Shown: positions 45,501-53,067, numbered from the stretch's first letter. The stretch is 64,000 bases of DNA from Arthrobacter sp. ov118 (GCF_900116495.1 NZ_FPAY01000004.1:62001-126000); one strand, 5' to 3'. The notes: generated by a model not told the origin, from the letters alone. Numbers and translations are program-made.

Positions 45501-45540
45501 GTCCGCGTCAGTGCTTGATCGTCCGGGTCAGTGCTTGATG
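45501..45540. repeat. 20-bp tandem duplication at the pabA 3' end
   Basis: GTCCGCGTCAGTGCTTGATC (45501-45520) is repeated at 45521-45540 with one internal mismatch and one at the last base. It lies in the convergent gap between pknB and pabA and duplicates the pabA stop-codon region (SPLIKH, stop). Probably a slippage event without function. Confidence 0.75.
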
Positions 45541-46169
45541 AGAGGACTCAGGTCGGCTGCCCGTTCCGCGGCCCCGGTCATGCCCAGCGATTCCAGCCAG
45601 TTGCCCAGCATCTGGTAGCCGCCTTCGGTGAGGACGGATTCGGGGTGGAACTGGACACCACACAGCGGGGCGCTGCGGTGCTGGAGGCCCATCACAACGC
45701 CGGTGCCTGTTTCCGCGGTGATCTCCAGGATCTCGGGGATGCTCTCGCGCACTGCGGCCAGCGAGTGGTAGCGGGTAGCCGTCAGGGGAGAGTGAAGGCC
45801 GGCAAAGACGCTGGAACCGTGGTGCTCCACGAGCGAGGTCTTGCCGTGCATCAGTTCGGGCGCGTGCGTCACGGTTCCCCCGTAGGCCTCCGCCAGCGCC
45901 TGATGGCCCAGACACACGCCGAGCATGGGCTTGTCGTGGCCGCCGCACCATTTGATGAGCTCAATGCAGACGCCGGCCTCAGCCGGATTGCCCGGGCCGG
46001 GCGAGATGAGGACGCCGTCGCGTGCCTCAGCCATGTCGATCGCCTCGGCAAGGGTGACGTCGTCGTTGCGGACCACAGTGGTCTCCGCGCCGAGTTCCTG
46101 CAGATAACCCACCAGGGTGTAGACGAAGCTGTCGTAGTTGTCGACGACCAGGATCTTGGTTGTGCTCAT
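45528..46169 (-). CDS. pabA: Anthranilate/aminodeoxychorismate synthase glutamine amidotransferase (TrpG/PabA)
   Basis: 213 aa class I glutamine amidotransferase giving ammonia for p-aminobenzoate or anthranilate formation. Catalytic triad Cys in MLGVCLGHQALAEAYGG, His-Glu in GVQFHPESVLTEGG; N-terminus ILVVDNYDSFVYTLVGYL; ISPGPGNP is conserved. ATG 46169 overlaps the stop of the small membrane gene upstream. Located next to the pknB end as trpG is in mycobacteria. Serves PabB, TrpE or both; the partner is outside the window. Confidence 0.93.
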   Translation of the reverse strand: MSTTKILVVDNYDSFVYTLVGYLQELGAETTVVRNDDVTLAEAIDMAEARDGVLISPGPGNPAEAGVCIELIKWCGGHDKPMLGVCLGHQALAEAYGGTVTHAPELMHGKTSLVEHHGSSVFAGLHSPLTATRYHSLAAVRESIPEILEITAETGTGVVMGLQHRSAPLCGVQFHPESVLTEGGYQMLGNWLESLGMTGAAERAADLSPLIKH

Positions 46170-46336
46170 GGATGCCTTGCTGAACCAATCGTTGAATCTG
46201 TTAACTGGGTGAATTGCGCCAGCCAGGGAAAAAGGAACTGAACCATCAATACCAGTGCTCCGGCCGCCAGCACCAGCGCCGCCGCAATCCTGAGCCATAA
46301 GGGACCAGGAAGGTGGCGGAAGAGCCAGCTGTACAT
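46166..46336 (-). CDS. Small conserved membrane protein, 56 aa
   Basis: Starts MYSWLFRHLPGPLWLRI at 46336, then one hydrophobic helix (AAALVLAAGALVLMVQFLFP) and WLAQFTQLTDS; stop TGA overlaps the pabA ATG by 4 nt, and the sortase stop is only 3 nt upstream. The tight packing on both sides and the Pro-Gly-Pro-x-Trp / Phe-Pro-Trp pattern, which I recall from short proteins at this locus in other actinobacteria, support a real gene. Function unknown; single-pass, perhaps a partner of the cell-division or sortase machinery. Confidence 0.7.
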   Translation of the reverse strand: MYSWLFRHLPGPLWLRIAAALVLAAGALVLMVQFLFPWLAQFTQLTDSTIGSARHP

Positions 46337-46339
46337 GCC

Positions 46340-47137
46340 TTAGCCCTCCCCGGCCGCGCGGGCTGCCTGCGGAGCGATCTCGGCCGGCGGGCCTGCCGAA
46401 GCAGGCTTCCAGCGCTCCAGCAGGGCGTAGGCCACAAAGCGTTCCTGGGAGCCAAACCGCGGGTGGCAAGTGGTCATGGTCAGGTAGCTCTGCGTCGGCG
46501 CGACGCCTGGCTGGGTCGGCACCGGCAGCAGTACGTCCGCCCGCGAGGGGAGGACTATCTGGCTGTTTCGGAACACGTACACATAGTAGCCCTCGCGGGT
46601 CTGCACGTAGATCCGGTCTCCGGGGACCAGTGCATCAATATTGTCCAGGACCGCGCCGTGCGTCTGCCTGTGGCCGGCCACGGCAAAGTTTCCGACGGCG
46701 CCCGGCATCGCAGTGCCCTGGTAGTGCCCGATGCCCAGGGTGTCCAGCAGCGCCGGGGTGGTTCCCTGAACGATCGGACGTATGTACCCGGCACCGAACC
46801 GCGGAACATACAGGATGCCGATTGTCGCGCCTTCGGCCGGTTCCGGGGCAACGGCGGCCGGACCGTAGTCGCCTGCGGCACCCGGTCCAACGGTGTCCGG
46901 TCCGACGGCGGCTGGTGAACCGGCCACCGCGGCAGCGCCCGTCCCTCGCGCAAAGTTCTTGACGACGTCGTGCTGCCGGGCGTCGGCATCCACGTTCGTC
47001 CACCACAACTGCCAGGCCACGAACAGTAGAAGCACGACGCCGGCCGTCATTAGCAGCTCCCCGGCGATCTGGGCGCCGCGCCCGAGCAGTGCCGGGCGGC
47101 GGCCGGACCGGCCGGATTCCTGGTCCAACTGCGGCAA
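46340..47137 (-). CDS. Class E sortase
   Basis: 265 aa from TTG 47137, which follows GGAG by 7 nt. Membrane helix LLMTAGVVLLLFVAWQLWW, then a variable Ala/Gly/Pro stretch and the sortase domain: YVPRFGAGYIRPIVQGTT, NFAVAGHRQTHG (catalytic His), YLTMTTCHPRFG (catalytic Cys) and the following SQERFVAYALL (Arg). Class E enzymes anchor proteins with LAxTG-type signals to the wall. Operon with the small membrane gene and pabA. Confidence 0.9.
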   Translation of the reverse strand: MPQLDQESGRSGRRPALLGRGAQIAGELLMTAGVVLLLFVAWQLWWTNVDADARQHDVVKNFARGTGAAAVAGSPAAVGPDTVGPGAAGDYGPAAVAPEPAEGATIGILYVPRFGAGYIRPIVQGTTPALLDTLGIGHYQGTAMPGAVGNFAVAGHRQTHGAVLDNIDALVPGDRIYVQTREGYYVYVFRNSQIVLPSRADVLLPVPTQPGVAPTQSYLTMTTCHPRFGSQERFVAYALLERWKPASAGPPAEIAPQAARAAGEG

Positions 47138-47312
47138 GGCGTTTCTCCTCAAGGCGGTTGCGGGTCAACGGTGTGCCCTGATCTACAAGCTAGAATTGTG
47201 CGAGCAAAAGAATTCAAACTTGACTAAGAGCGCGTTGGTCGCCCGGGGGCTCAGTTCCTGCAGGATATCAAGCAACGCTGCCGCTCTTGAGTCAGCCCGC
47301 CAAGGAGGATCA

Positions 47313-47567
47313 GTGCCCGAGTCGAAGCCGCGTAAAAGGACTGCCCGTGTAGCCCCGCCGACTTCTGCTGCGCAGGCGTACAAGCCCAACCCGGTCTGGT
47401 TCAAGCCCGTCATGTTTGGCCTGATGATCATTGGCCTGCTGTGGATCATCACGTTCTACATCACCGAAGGCGCCTACCCGGTGCAGGCATGGGCCTCCTG
47501 GAACATCGTCGCCGGCTTCGGCATCGCGATCATCGGCTTCCTGATGACCACGCGCTGGCGTTCCTGA
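47313..47567 (+). CDS. crgA: Cell division protein CrgA
   Basis: 84 aa from GTG 47313 with AAGGAGGA upstream. Basic N-terminus (PESKPRKRTARVAPP), then NPVWFKPVMFGLMIIGLLWI and a second helix SWNIVAGFGIAIIGFLMTTR, ending RWRS. This two-helix layout and the PxW(Y/F)xPxM motif are diagnostic for CrgA, which recruits septal PBPs through FtsZ/FtsQ contacts. Divergent from the sortase gene. Confidence 0.95.
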   Translation: MPESKPRKRTARVAPPTSAAQAYKPNPVWFKPVMFGLMIIGLLWIITFYITEGAYPVQAWASWNIVAGFGIAIIGFLMTTRWRS

Positions 47568-47625
47568 CCCGGCGCACAGCGCAAGCCGATAACGGGGCGC
47601 GAGCTCCTGATCCGCGCAAGCCCCT

Positions 47626-47658
47626 GACGGGCCGGTACACACGGTGTGCCGGCCCGTC
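47626..47658 (+). terminator. Hairpin after crgA
   Basis: GACGGGCCGGTACAC (47626-47640) pairs over 15 bp, with one G-U, with GTGTGCCGGCCCGTC (47644-47658) around a 3-nt loop. Very stable, but only CCCCGTT follows, so termination efficiency without a real U-tract is uncertain. Confidence 0.55.
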
Positions 47659-47738
47659 CCCGTTAAACCCGGCATCCGGCCGTCGGCCCCTTGACCGATA
47701 ATGCTGGGAGCGGCACGAACCTAGGAGAAGGACTGCAG

Positions 47739-48341
47739 ATGACCCCGGCGGTAAGCGGCTCGATTATTGGCGACGACGGACTAGCGCGACCCGCATGGGC
47801 CGCCGCGGACCCGATGCTGCGGGAGTACTACGACACCGAGTGGGGCATGCCTGTCCGGGACGAGCAGGGGCTCTACGAACGGATCAGCCTCGAGGGGTTC
47901 CAGGCGGGGCTGTCCTGGGCCACGATTCTGCGGAAGCGCCCGGCTTTCCGCGCTGCCTTCAAAGACTTTCAGCCGGACACGGTGGCCACCTTCACCGATG
48001 CCGATGTGGAGCGGCTCATGCTGGACGCCGGCATCGTCCGGAACCGGCTCAAGATCCAGGCGGCCATCACCAATGCCCGTGCCACCGTGGCGTTGAGGGA
48101 CGACGGCGGCCTGGTTGACTTCGTCTGGGCGTTTCAGCCGGCCACCACGCCACAGCCCACCGCGCTTGACCAGATTGCCACCACCTCGGCGGAGTCCATC
48201 GCGCTTTCCAAAGCTTTGCGGAAGAAGGGCTTCGCCTTTGTCGGGCCCACCACGATGTTCGCGCTCATGGAGGCGGTGGGCATGGTGGATACCCATCTGC
48301 TGGACAGCCACCGCCGCGGATCCTCCGGTGTTTGGGCCTAA
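47739..48341 (+). CDS. tag: DNA-3-methyladenine glycosylase I family protein (Tag-like)
   Basis: 200 aa, HhH-related Tag fold that excises 3-methyladenine. Start ATG 47739 with AGGAGAAGG upstream. Core motifs YDTEWGMPVRDEQGLYERIS, FQAGLSWATILRKRPAFRAAF and MLDAGIVRNRLKIQA are intact. However, the zinc-snap ligands of E. coli Tag (Cys4, His17, Cys179) are not present: the N-terminus reads RPAWAAADPMLREYYD, and the C-terminus VDTHLLDSHRRG keeps only the His. It may be a metal-free variant. Confidence 0.88.
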   Translation: MTPAVSGSIIGDDGLARPAWAAADPMLREYYDTEWGMPVRDEQGLYERISLEGFQAGLSWATILRKRPAFRAAFKDFQPDTVATFTDADVERLMLDAGIVRNRLKIQAAITNARATVALRDDGGLVDFVWAFQPATTPQPTALDQIATTSAESIALSKALRKKGFAFVGPTTMFALMEAVGMVDTHLLDSHRRGSSGVWA

Positions 48342-48415
48342 CTAAGGCGGGATTGGGCCTGGCTAGGGAGGATTCCGGCAGCACCACAGGCATCCCATGC
48401 ACAGGCAGGGCCACC

Positions 48416-49119
48416 TTATCCACAGCTGTGCACAAGTCTGGGGAAACTTATCCACACTGTTCATAAGTAGAAGACCAAATGTGCCCCGCGGCCAGTCCTG
48501 AGGCCCCAGCCCGCGCCAGCCGGACACTGGAAGCATCTGCGTGCGGGGAATCCCAGACCGGAAAGTAATTAACAGTGTGGATTGGCTGTGGAAAACGCGG
48601 GTAAACGACTCAGCCAACCTCGCCGGCCCCGCGCAACCGGACGGATGCAGGTATGCCACGCCCTGGAGCCTTACGTTGCTCCCGGCGTTCCGAGCACGTT
48701 ATCCACTTACTAACAGTGCACTACCCACAAGTTATCCACAGCTGGGGATAACGGACGACGTATGCAGGTAGCCGAGCCCACTGGTCCGTCTTGAGGCGGC
48801 GGTTACCGGAATGATGCTCAGAGCATCAAGTTATTAACACTGTGCATAACCCTGTTGAAAGGCGTTGAAAAGCACTCGGCGGGATCATGCGGCGCGGCGG
48901 AAGCGGCAGGCGCGGCGGGTGCTCGACCACATTTATTGGGCCGCCGGTTGTCCACTTACGCACAGTGCAAGCGATAAAAGTTATCCACAGGTGTGGACAC
49001 CGAGCGAGCTACTTCACGGGAACTCGGAAAATTCGCCAGCTGTGGCGGCCAGATCGCGGCCCCGTCCGTGAACTACACCGATGTAAGTTATTGACAATGT
49101 GGATAACCTCTGTGGAAAA
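48416..49119. other. Cluster of DnaA-box-like dyads (possible replication-control locus)
   Basis: Non-coding stretch with five exact DnaA boxes TTATCCACA: 48416, 48448, 48732, 48981 (plus) and 49098-49106 (minus), two TTTTCCACA on the minus strand (48587-48595, 49111-49119), and TTATCCACT 48699 and TTGTCCACT 48948. Most boxes occur as facing pairs 1-2 nt apart, at 48416/48427, 48448/48458, 48566/48576, 48732/48743, 48831/48841, 48981/48992 and 49088/49098. Boxes 48699 and 48732 recur with the same 33-bp spacing at 48948 and 48981. It covers most of the 48342-49457 gap; no gene is credible here. Confidence 0.75.
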
Positions 49120-49190
49120 CACGCGTCTGCATCCCGCGCGACAAACTGCCGGGCAGCAACCTGGCTAACACAGTGGGACGCCCCTCGCTC

Positions 49191-49263
49191 CCCCCGGTTG
49201 CCCTATCATTTATGGTCCCCAAACCTGTGGTTTGACCGCCACAAGTGATAGGGCAACCGGGGG
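49191..49263. repeat. Perfect 18-bp inverted repeat with structured loop
   Basis: CCCCCGGTTGCCCTATCA (49191-49208) and its exact complement (49246-49263) enclose 37 nt that itself contains GGTC, AAACC / GGTTT and GACC arms. Could extrude as a cruciform, act as a terminator for the rhomboid operon, or be a non-autonomous palindromic element. Adjacent to the DnaA-box dyads. Confidence 0.85.
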
Positions 49264-49330
49264 TTTATGGGTGGGAAGGGCGGCCCGCACCCTTCGAACC
49301 GCGCACCGGACGAATCCGGACTTGTACAGC

Positions 49331-49399
49331 GGGGTTGCCAAGAGCGCACACGCGGGGTGGCCAAGAGCGCACAGAAGGGGTTGCCCGGAGCGCCCAGGA
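49331..49399. repeat. Three 23-bp tandem repeats
   Basis: Units start GGGGTTGCCAAGAGCGCAC (49331-49353), GGGGTGGCCAAGAGCGCAC (49354-49376) and GGGGTTGCCCGGAGCGCCC (49377-49399); a degenerate fourth may follow to about 49428. They lie downstream of the rhomboid gene (minus strand). No coding meaning seen. Confidence 0.8.
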
Positions 49400-49457
49400 A
49401 GGCGGGAGGAGCCACGCCAAGGGCGCAGTTGTGGGGAAAACCGCCGCAGGAGGGGCG

Positions 49458-50327
49458 CTAAGCGCCAGCGCTGGTCATCCGGAAGACGGACACGATGATC
49501 ACCAAGACCAGGACCGCGGCCAAGCCGGCGGCCTGCACCAGGGCCTGCCGCGGACCGCGGGGCGTATAGGCGATGACGGCGGCGCTCAGAGCGCCCGTAA
49601 TGAGGCCGCCAAGATGGGCCTGCCACGCGATCTGGGGGACCATGAAGCCGATGACGCCGTTGATGGCGATCAGGACCAGGAGTTGGCGGATGTCGCCGCC
49701 GCGTTGCCGCTGGACCACCAGCAAGGCACCGAACAGGCCGAAGATGGCACCGGAGGCTCCCACGAGCCCCACGGGACCGTTGACGGGATAAACCGGGGTC
49801 AAAAGAAGGAATCCGGCCGAGCCGCCAATGGCGGAGAGCAAATAGACGGCCAAGAAGCGGGCGTGGCCCAGCAGAGGTTCCAGGATCTGCCCGAAAATCC
49901 ACAACGTATACATGTTCAGGACAATGTGGAGCAGGAATCCCTGCGAGTGCAAAAAGGCCGAGGTCAGCATCCGCCACGGCTCGACATCAGTCAAGGCCGG
50001 GGCGTACGCCAGCTGCTGGTAGATCCCGTCGTTAGGGACAATCCACTGCAGCCCATAAACAAGGGCACACAGCCCGATGATGACGAAAGTGGCCACCGGT
50101 TTGCCGGCAGTGATGGCGCCGCCGTAGACGGTCCTGGGTGTCGGCGTCGTGCGTTTGGTCTCGTTGACACAGTCCACGCACTGGAATCCGACGGCGGCCG
50201 CCCGCTGGCAGTCGGGGCACGCAGGGCGCCCGCACCGCTGGCAGCGCACGTAGGCGGGCCGGTCCGGGTGCCTGGGGCACACCGGGACCTCCGCGGACGG
50301 CTCGGCCGCCGGAATTCCGTAGCTCAT
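49458..50327 (-). CDS. Rhomboid-family intramembrane serine protease
   Basis: 289 aa. The N-terminal 60 residues form a zinc-ribbon/B-box-like module with paired cysteines (CPRHPDRPAYVRCQRCGRP, CQRAAAVGFQCVDC). Six membrane helices follow with WRMLTSAFLHSQGFLLHIVL and NMYTLWIFGQ; the catalytic dyad is Ser in VGASGAIFGLFGALL and His in WQAHLGGLITG. Cleaves substrates within the membrane; targets unknown. Operon with the cyclophilin gene just upstream (9 nt). Confidence 0.93.
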   Translation of the reverse strand: MSYGIPAAEPSAEVPVCPRHPDRPAYVRCQRCGRPACPDCQRAAAVGFQCVDCVNETKRTTPTPRTVYGGAITAGKPVATFVIIGLCALVYGLQWIVPNDGIYQQLAYAPALTDVEPWRMLTSAFLHSQGFLLHIVLNMYTLWIFGQILEPLLGHARFLAVYLLSAIGGSAGFLLLTPVYPVNGPVGLVGASGAIFGLFGALLVVQRQRGGDIRQLLVLIAINGVIGFMVPQIAWQAHLGGLITGALSAAVIAYTPRGPRQALVQAAGLAAVLVLVIIVSVFRMTSAGA

Positions 50328-50336
50328 GGTGTGGGG

Positions 50337-50882
50337 TTAGAGCTTTTCGATATCAATGCTGTTGATGGTGACGTCCTCGACGGGACGGTCACCCATGCCG
50401 GTGCGGACGCCCTCGATCGCGTCAACGACCTTCTTGGACTCCTCGTCGGCGACCTCACCGAAGATGCTGTGCTTGCCCTGCAGCCAGCCCGTGGGGATGG
50501 TGGTGATGAAGAACTGCGAACCGTTGGTGCCGCGGCCCATCTGGATGCCGGCGTTGGCCATTGCCAGCTTGTACGGCTCGTTGAAGGTCAGCTCCGGGTG
50601 GATTTCGTCGTCGAACTTGTAGCCCGGTCCGCCGGTGCCGCGGCCCAGGGGATCCCCGGCTTGGATCATGAAGTCCTTGATGATGCGGTGGAAAATGGTG
50701 CCGTCGTAGAGGGGGGTGCCCGTCTTGTCCTCTCCCGTTTCCGGGTGCGTCCAGGCCTTTTCGCCGGTGGCCAGTCCGACGAAGTTGTCAACGGTTTTCG
50801 GCGCGTGGTTTCCAAAGAGGTTGACGACGATGTCGCCGAGGCTCGTGTGGATGGTGGCTTTTGCGGTTGTGTTGGCAGTCAT
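50337..50882 (-). CDS. ppiA: Cyclophilin-type peptidyl-prolyl isomerase
   Basis: 181 aa cytoplasmic protein-folding enzyme. ATG 50882 gives MTANTTAKATIHTSLGDIVV; a longer reading upstream lacks homology. Cyclophilin motifs FHRIIKDFMIQAGDP (catalytic Arg), GRGTNGSQFFITTIPTGWLQ and KHSIFGEV are intact. No signal peptide. Position close to gyrA matches ppiA of mycobacteria. Confidence 0.95.
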   Translation of the reverse strand: MTANTTAKATIHTSLGDIVVNLFGNHAPKTVDNFVGLATGEKAWTHPETGEDKTGTPLYDGTIFHRIIKDFMIQAGDPLGRGTGGPGYKFDDEIHPELTFNEPYKLAMANAGIQMGRGTNGSQFFITTIPTGWLQGKHSIFGEVADEESKKVVDAIEGVRTGMGDRPVEDVTINSIDIEKL

Positions 50883-51036
50883 AGCGCCTATTCTTCCATG
50901 CCGCGTTGGGGCGCATAGGGCCGCACAGTCAGTTCCGCGCTCGGTGAAATCCACTAGAAATCCGGCGGAAGAATAGCCGGTGCGTTCCTAGACACGTAGG
51001 CTAACTGCAGACCGTCACATTAATCGGGAGGTAGTT

Positions 51037-51945
51037 GTGAAGAAATCGGATCGTATTGCCCGGGACCTGGAGCTGTCAGTCAGCACCGGAGTAGACAGCG
51101 CCAGGGAATGGGCGGCTCCGCGGGTTGAAGCGGCAGTGAATTGGGCTGTTCCGCGCCTGCAGCAAGGGCTGGATACCGCCTCTCCCAAACTCCAGGAAGG
51201 GCTCAAGACTGCAGCCCAAAGCCTGGCCGGCGGCGTTGCCGTCGTCACTCCCCGCCTTCAGGAGAGCCTGGCCCACCTTGCACCCAGAATCAACGACGCG
51301 GCCGAAGGTGCCACTCCGCGCCTGCACGTCGCCGTGGACAAGGCATCACCGGTGATCGCCAACGCCCGCGATCTCGTTGTGGTCGAGTATCTTCCGAGGC
51401 TTTCTACCGGAATCGGCCAGGCTTCAGAGGCCGTCCACCGCACGCTGGAGAACGCTCCAGTCCACGTGGACGCCCTCGCGCAGAAGCTTATTGATTCAGG
51501 ATTGGTCCGAAACGTCCAGGCGCAGGCCCAGGCTGCCGGCAAGACCGCCAGCGTCAAGCTGGGCAAGCAAGAGCAGCAGAAACCCAAACACCGCGGTCTG
51601 CTGATCTTGGGTGTCCTCGCCGCCGCGGCCGCCGCCGGAGTCGCCGCCTGGAGGGCTTCCAAGCCGGTGGAAGACCCCTGGAAAGTTCCGACGCCGGTGA
51701 AGCCTGCCCCCGTGTCGACCCCCACTGTCAACGAGATATTCAAGGACGCTGCTGACAAGGCGGGGGCCGCCGACGCTGGCGCGGCGGACACCACAGCCGC
51801 TGCAACCGGCGAAACGGCGGATGCGGCCAAGGACGCGGGCGACACGACGGCGAAGACTGCCGACAACGTTCCCACTGACGCCCAGACTGCCGTACGCAAC
51901 ATCGCGTCCAACATGAAGAACGGCACAGACAAGCCGGGCCAGTAG
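51037..51945 (+). CDS. Protein with 11-residue amphipathic repeats and a membrane helix
   Basis: 302 aa from GTG 51037 (GGGAGG upstream). Residues 27-113 are an 11-residue repeat array: Pro occurs at 28, 39, 50, 72, 83, 94 and 105, usually as P[RK]L or similar (VPRLQQGLDTA, SPKLQEGLKTA, TPRLQESLAHL, TPRLHVAVDKA). This is a hendecad amphipathic helix like membrane-surface-binding proteins. A basic patch (KQEQQKPKHRG) and a membrane helix (LLILGVLAAAAAAGVAAW, about 188-205) follow, then an Ala/Asp/Thr-rich tail. Family not recognised. Confidence 0.75.
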   Translation: MKKSDRIARDLELSVSTGVDSAREWAAPRVEAAVNWAVPRLQQGLDTASPKLQEGLKTAAQSLAGGVAVVTPRLQESLAHLAPRINDAAEGATPRLHVAVDKASPVIANARDLVVVEYLPRLSTGIGQASEAVHRTLENAPVHVDALAQKLIDSGLVRNVQAQAQAAGKTASVKLGKQEQQKPKHRGLLILGVLAAAAAAGVAAWRASKPVEDPWKVPTPVKPAPVSTPTVNEIFKDAADKAGAADAGAADTTAAATGETADAAKDAGDTTAKTADNVPTDAQTAVRNIASNMKNGTDKPGQ

Positions 51946-52031
51946 CGCCGCCGGAACTGGCCGGTTGAGCAGGCTGAACCGGTCAGCGCCAGCCGCCGTC
52001 CAGCAATCAGTAAGTGCTCTGCCACACTCCT

Positions 52032-52073
52032 AGGGAGGGATTCCGCCACCATGCGGGATCCCTCCCTTTGTTT
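52032..52073 (+). terminator. Rho-independent terminator
   Basis: AGGGAGGGATTCCGC (52032-52046) pairs over 15 bp, with one G-U, with GCGGGATCCCTCCCT (52053-52067); loop of 6; followed by TTGTTT. Ends the transcript of the repeat-protein gene. Confidence 0.9.
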
Positions 52074-52158
52074 AGGCGAGCCGACGCCGGGGGGGTCGGG
52101 CCACCGCGCGTGGCCGGCCCCGCGCCCCGGATGAGACGGCAGTCTAGATGCTAAATTT

Positions 52159-53037
52159 GTGGTGATGTCACCCCATGGATCACCCCAAGAAGATTTGCTG
52201 AGCGCTCTGCCGCCGGCCGTGTCGATTGTGATCCCTGCGTACAACGAGGAAAGCGTCATCCGGCAGTGCCTCATCGCCGCGGTCTATCAGTCGGTCCCCG
52301 CCGAGGAAATCATCGTGGTGGACAACAAGTCCACGGACCGCACGGCGGAGATCGTGCGCCAAATGCAGCAGGAGTATCCGGAGAGCCGCATCATCCTGCT
52401 CAGCCAGGATCTCGTTCAGGGGCTCATCCCCACGCGCAATTTCGGTCTGGACCATGCCACCGGCGATATCCTCGGCCGGATCGACGCCGACTCCGTGCTG
52501 GAACCGGACTGGGTGGAGCAGGTCCAGAACGCCTTCGCGGACCAGTCAATCCACGCTGCAACGGGGCCAGTGGTTTACTACGACATGCCCATGCGTCGGT
52601 TCGGGCTGAAGGCGGACGACAGAATGCGCCAGCTGATGCTCAAGCTCGCCAAGCACCAGTACCACTTCCTGTTCGGCTCCAACATGGCCCTCCGCCGCTC
52701 AGCCTGGGAAACCATCCGTGCGGAGACTTGCCGGGACGAGCGGGACGAAATGCACGAGGACATCGACCTTTCGCTGCATTTGGCGGACCACGATCTCCGC
52801 ATCCAGTACTGCCCACAGATGATCTCGGGCATGTCCGCCCGGCGGCTCGAGGACTCGCCCCGGGACTACCGCTACTACGTGACCCGCTTTGATCGCACGT
52901 ACAAAGCCCACAACGTCAAGAAGATCGCGCTGAAGGCGCCCATGGTGGTGTTTTTTTCGGTCTATTTCCCGGCCAAATTGCTCCGGGCCATCCACACCGT
53001 GAATGCCGCCCAGCCCGTCCGCCGCGGCGGGCAGTAG
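52159..53037 (+). CDS. Glycosyltransferase family 2 protein
   Basis: 292 aa, GT-A fold. VSIVIPAYNEESVIRQCLIA, the nucleotide-sugar binding IIVVDNKSTDRTAEIV, DxD as GRIDADSVLEPDW and the acceptor-site region CRDERDEMHEDIDLSLHL are visible. No membrane spans except a weak hydrophobic stretch near the end (APMVVFFSVYFPAKLL). No ribosome-binding site precedes the GTG/GTG/ATG starts (52159, 52162, 52165), and a TAAATT -10-like box ends just before, so translation may be leaderless. Sugar and acceptor unknown. Confidence 0.85.
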   Translation: MVMSPHGSPQEDLLSALPPAVSIVIPAYNEESVIRQCLIAAVYQSVPAEEIIVVDNKSTDRTAEIVRQMQQEYPESRIILLSQDLVQGLIPTRNFGLDHATGDILGRIDADSVLEPDWVEQVQNAFADQSIHAATGPVVYYDMPMRRFGLKADDRMRQLMLKLAKHQYHFLFGSNMALRRSAWETIRAETCRDERDEMHEDIDLSLHLADHDLRIQYCPQMISGMSARRLEDSPRDYRYYVTRFDRTYKAHNVKKIALKAPMVVFFSVYFPAKLLRAIHTVNAAQPVRRGGQ

Positions 53038-53067
53038 GGCCGCGCAGTCGGCGGCTAGCAAGCCGGC

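Noticed and set aside
49021..49168. Short open frames within the DnaA-box array as small proteins
   Set aside because: No ribosome-binding sites, no conserved motifs, and the sequence is dominated by 9-mer repeats.
49245..50918. A 557-codon plus-strand frame across the 23-bp repeats, rhomboid and cyclophilin
   Set aside because: Antisense to two well-identified genes; the repeats give a spurious open start.
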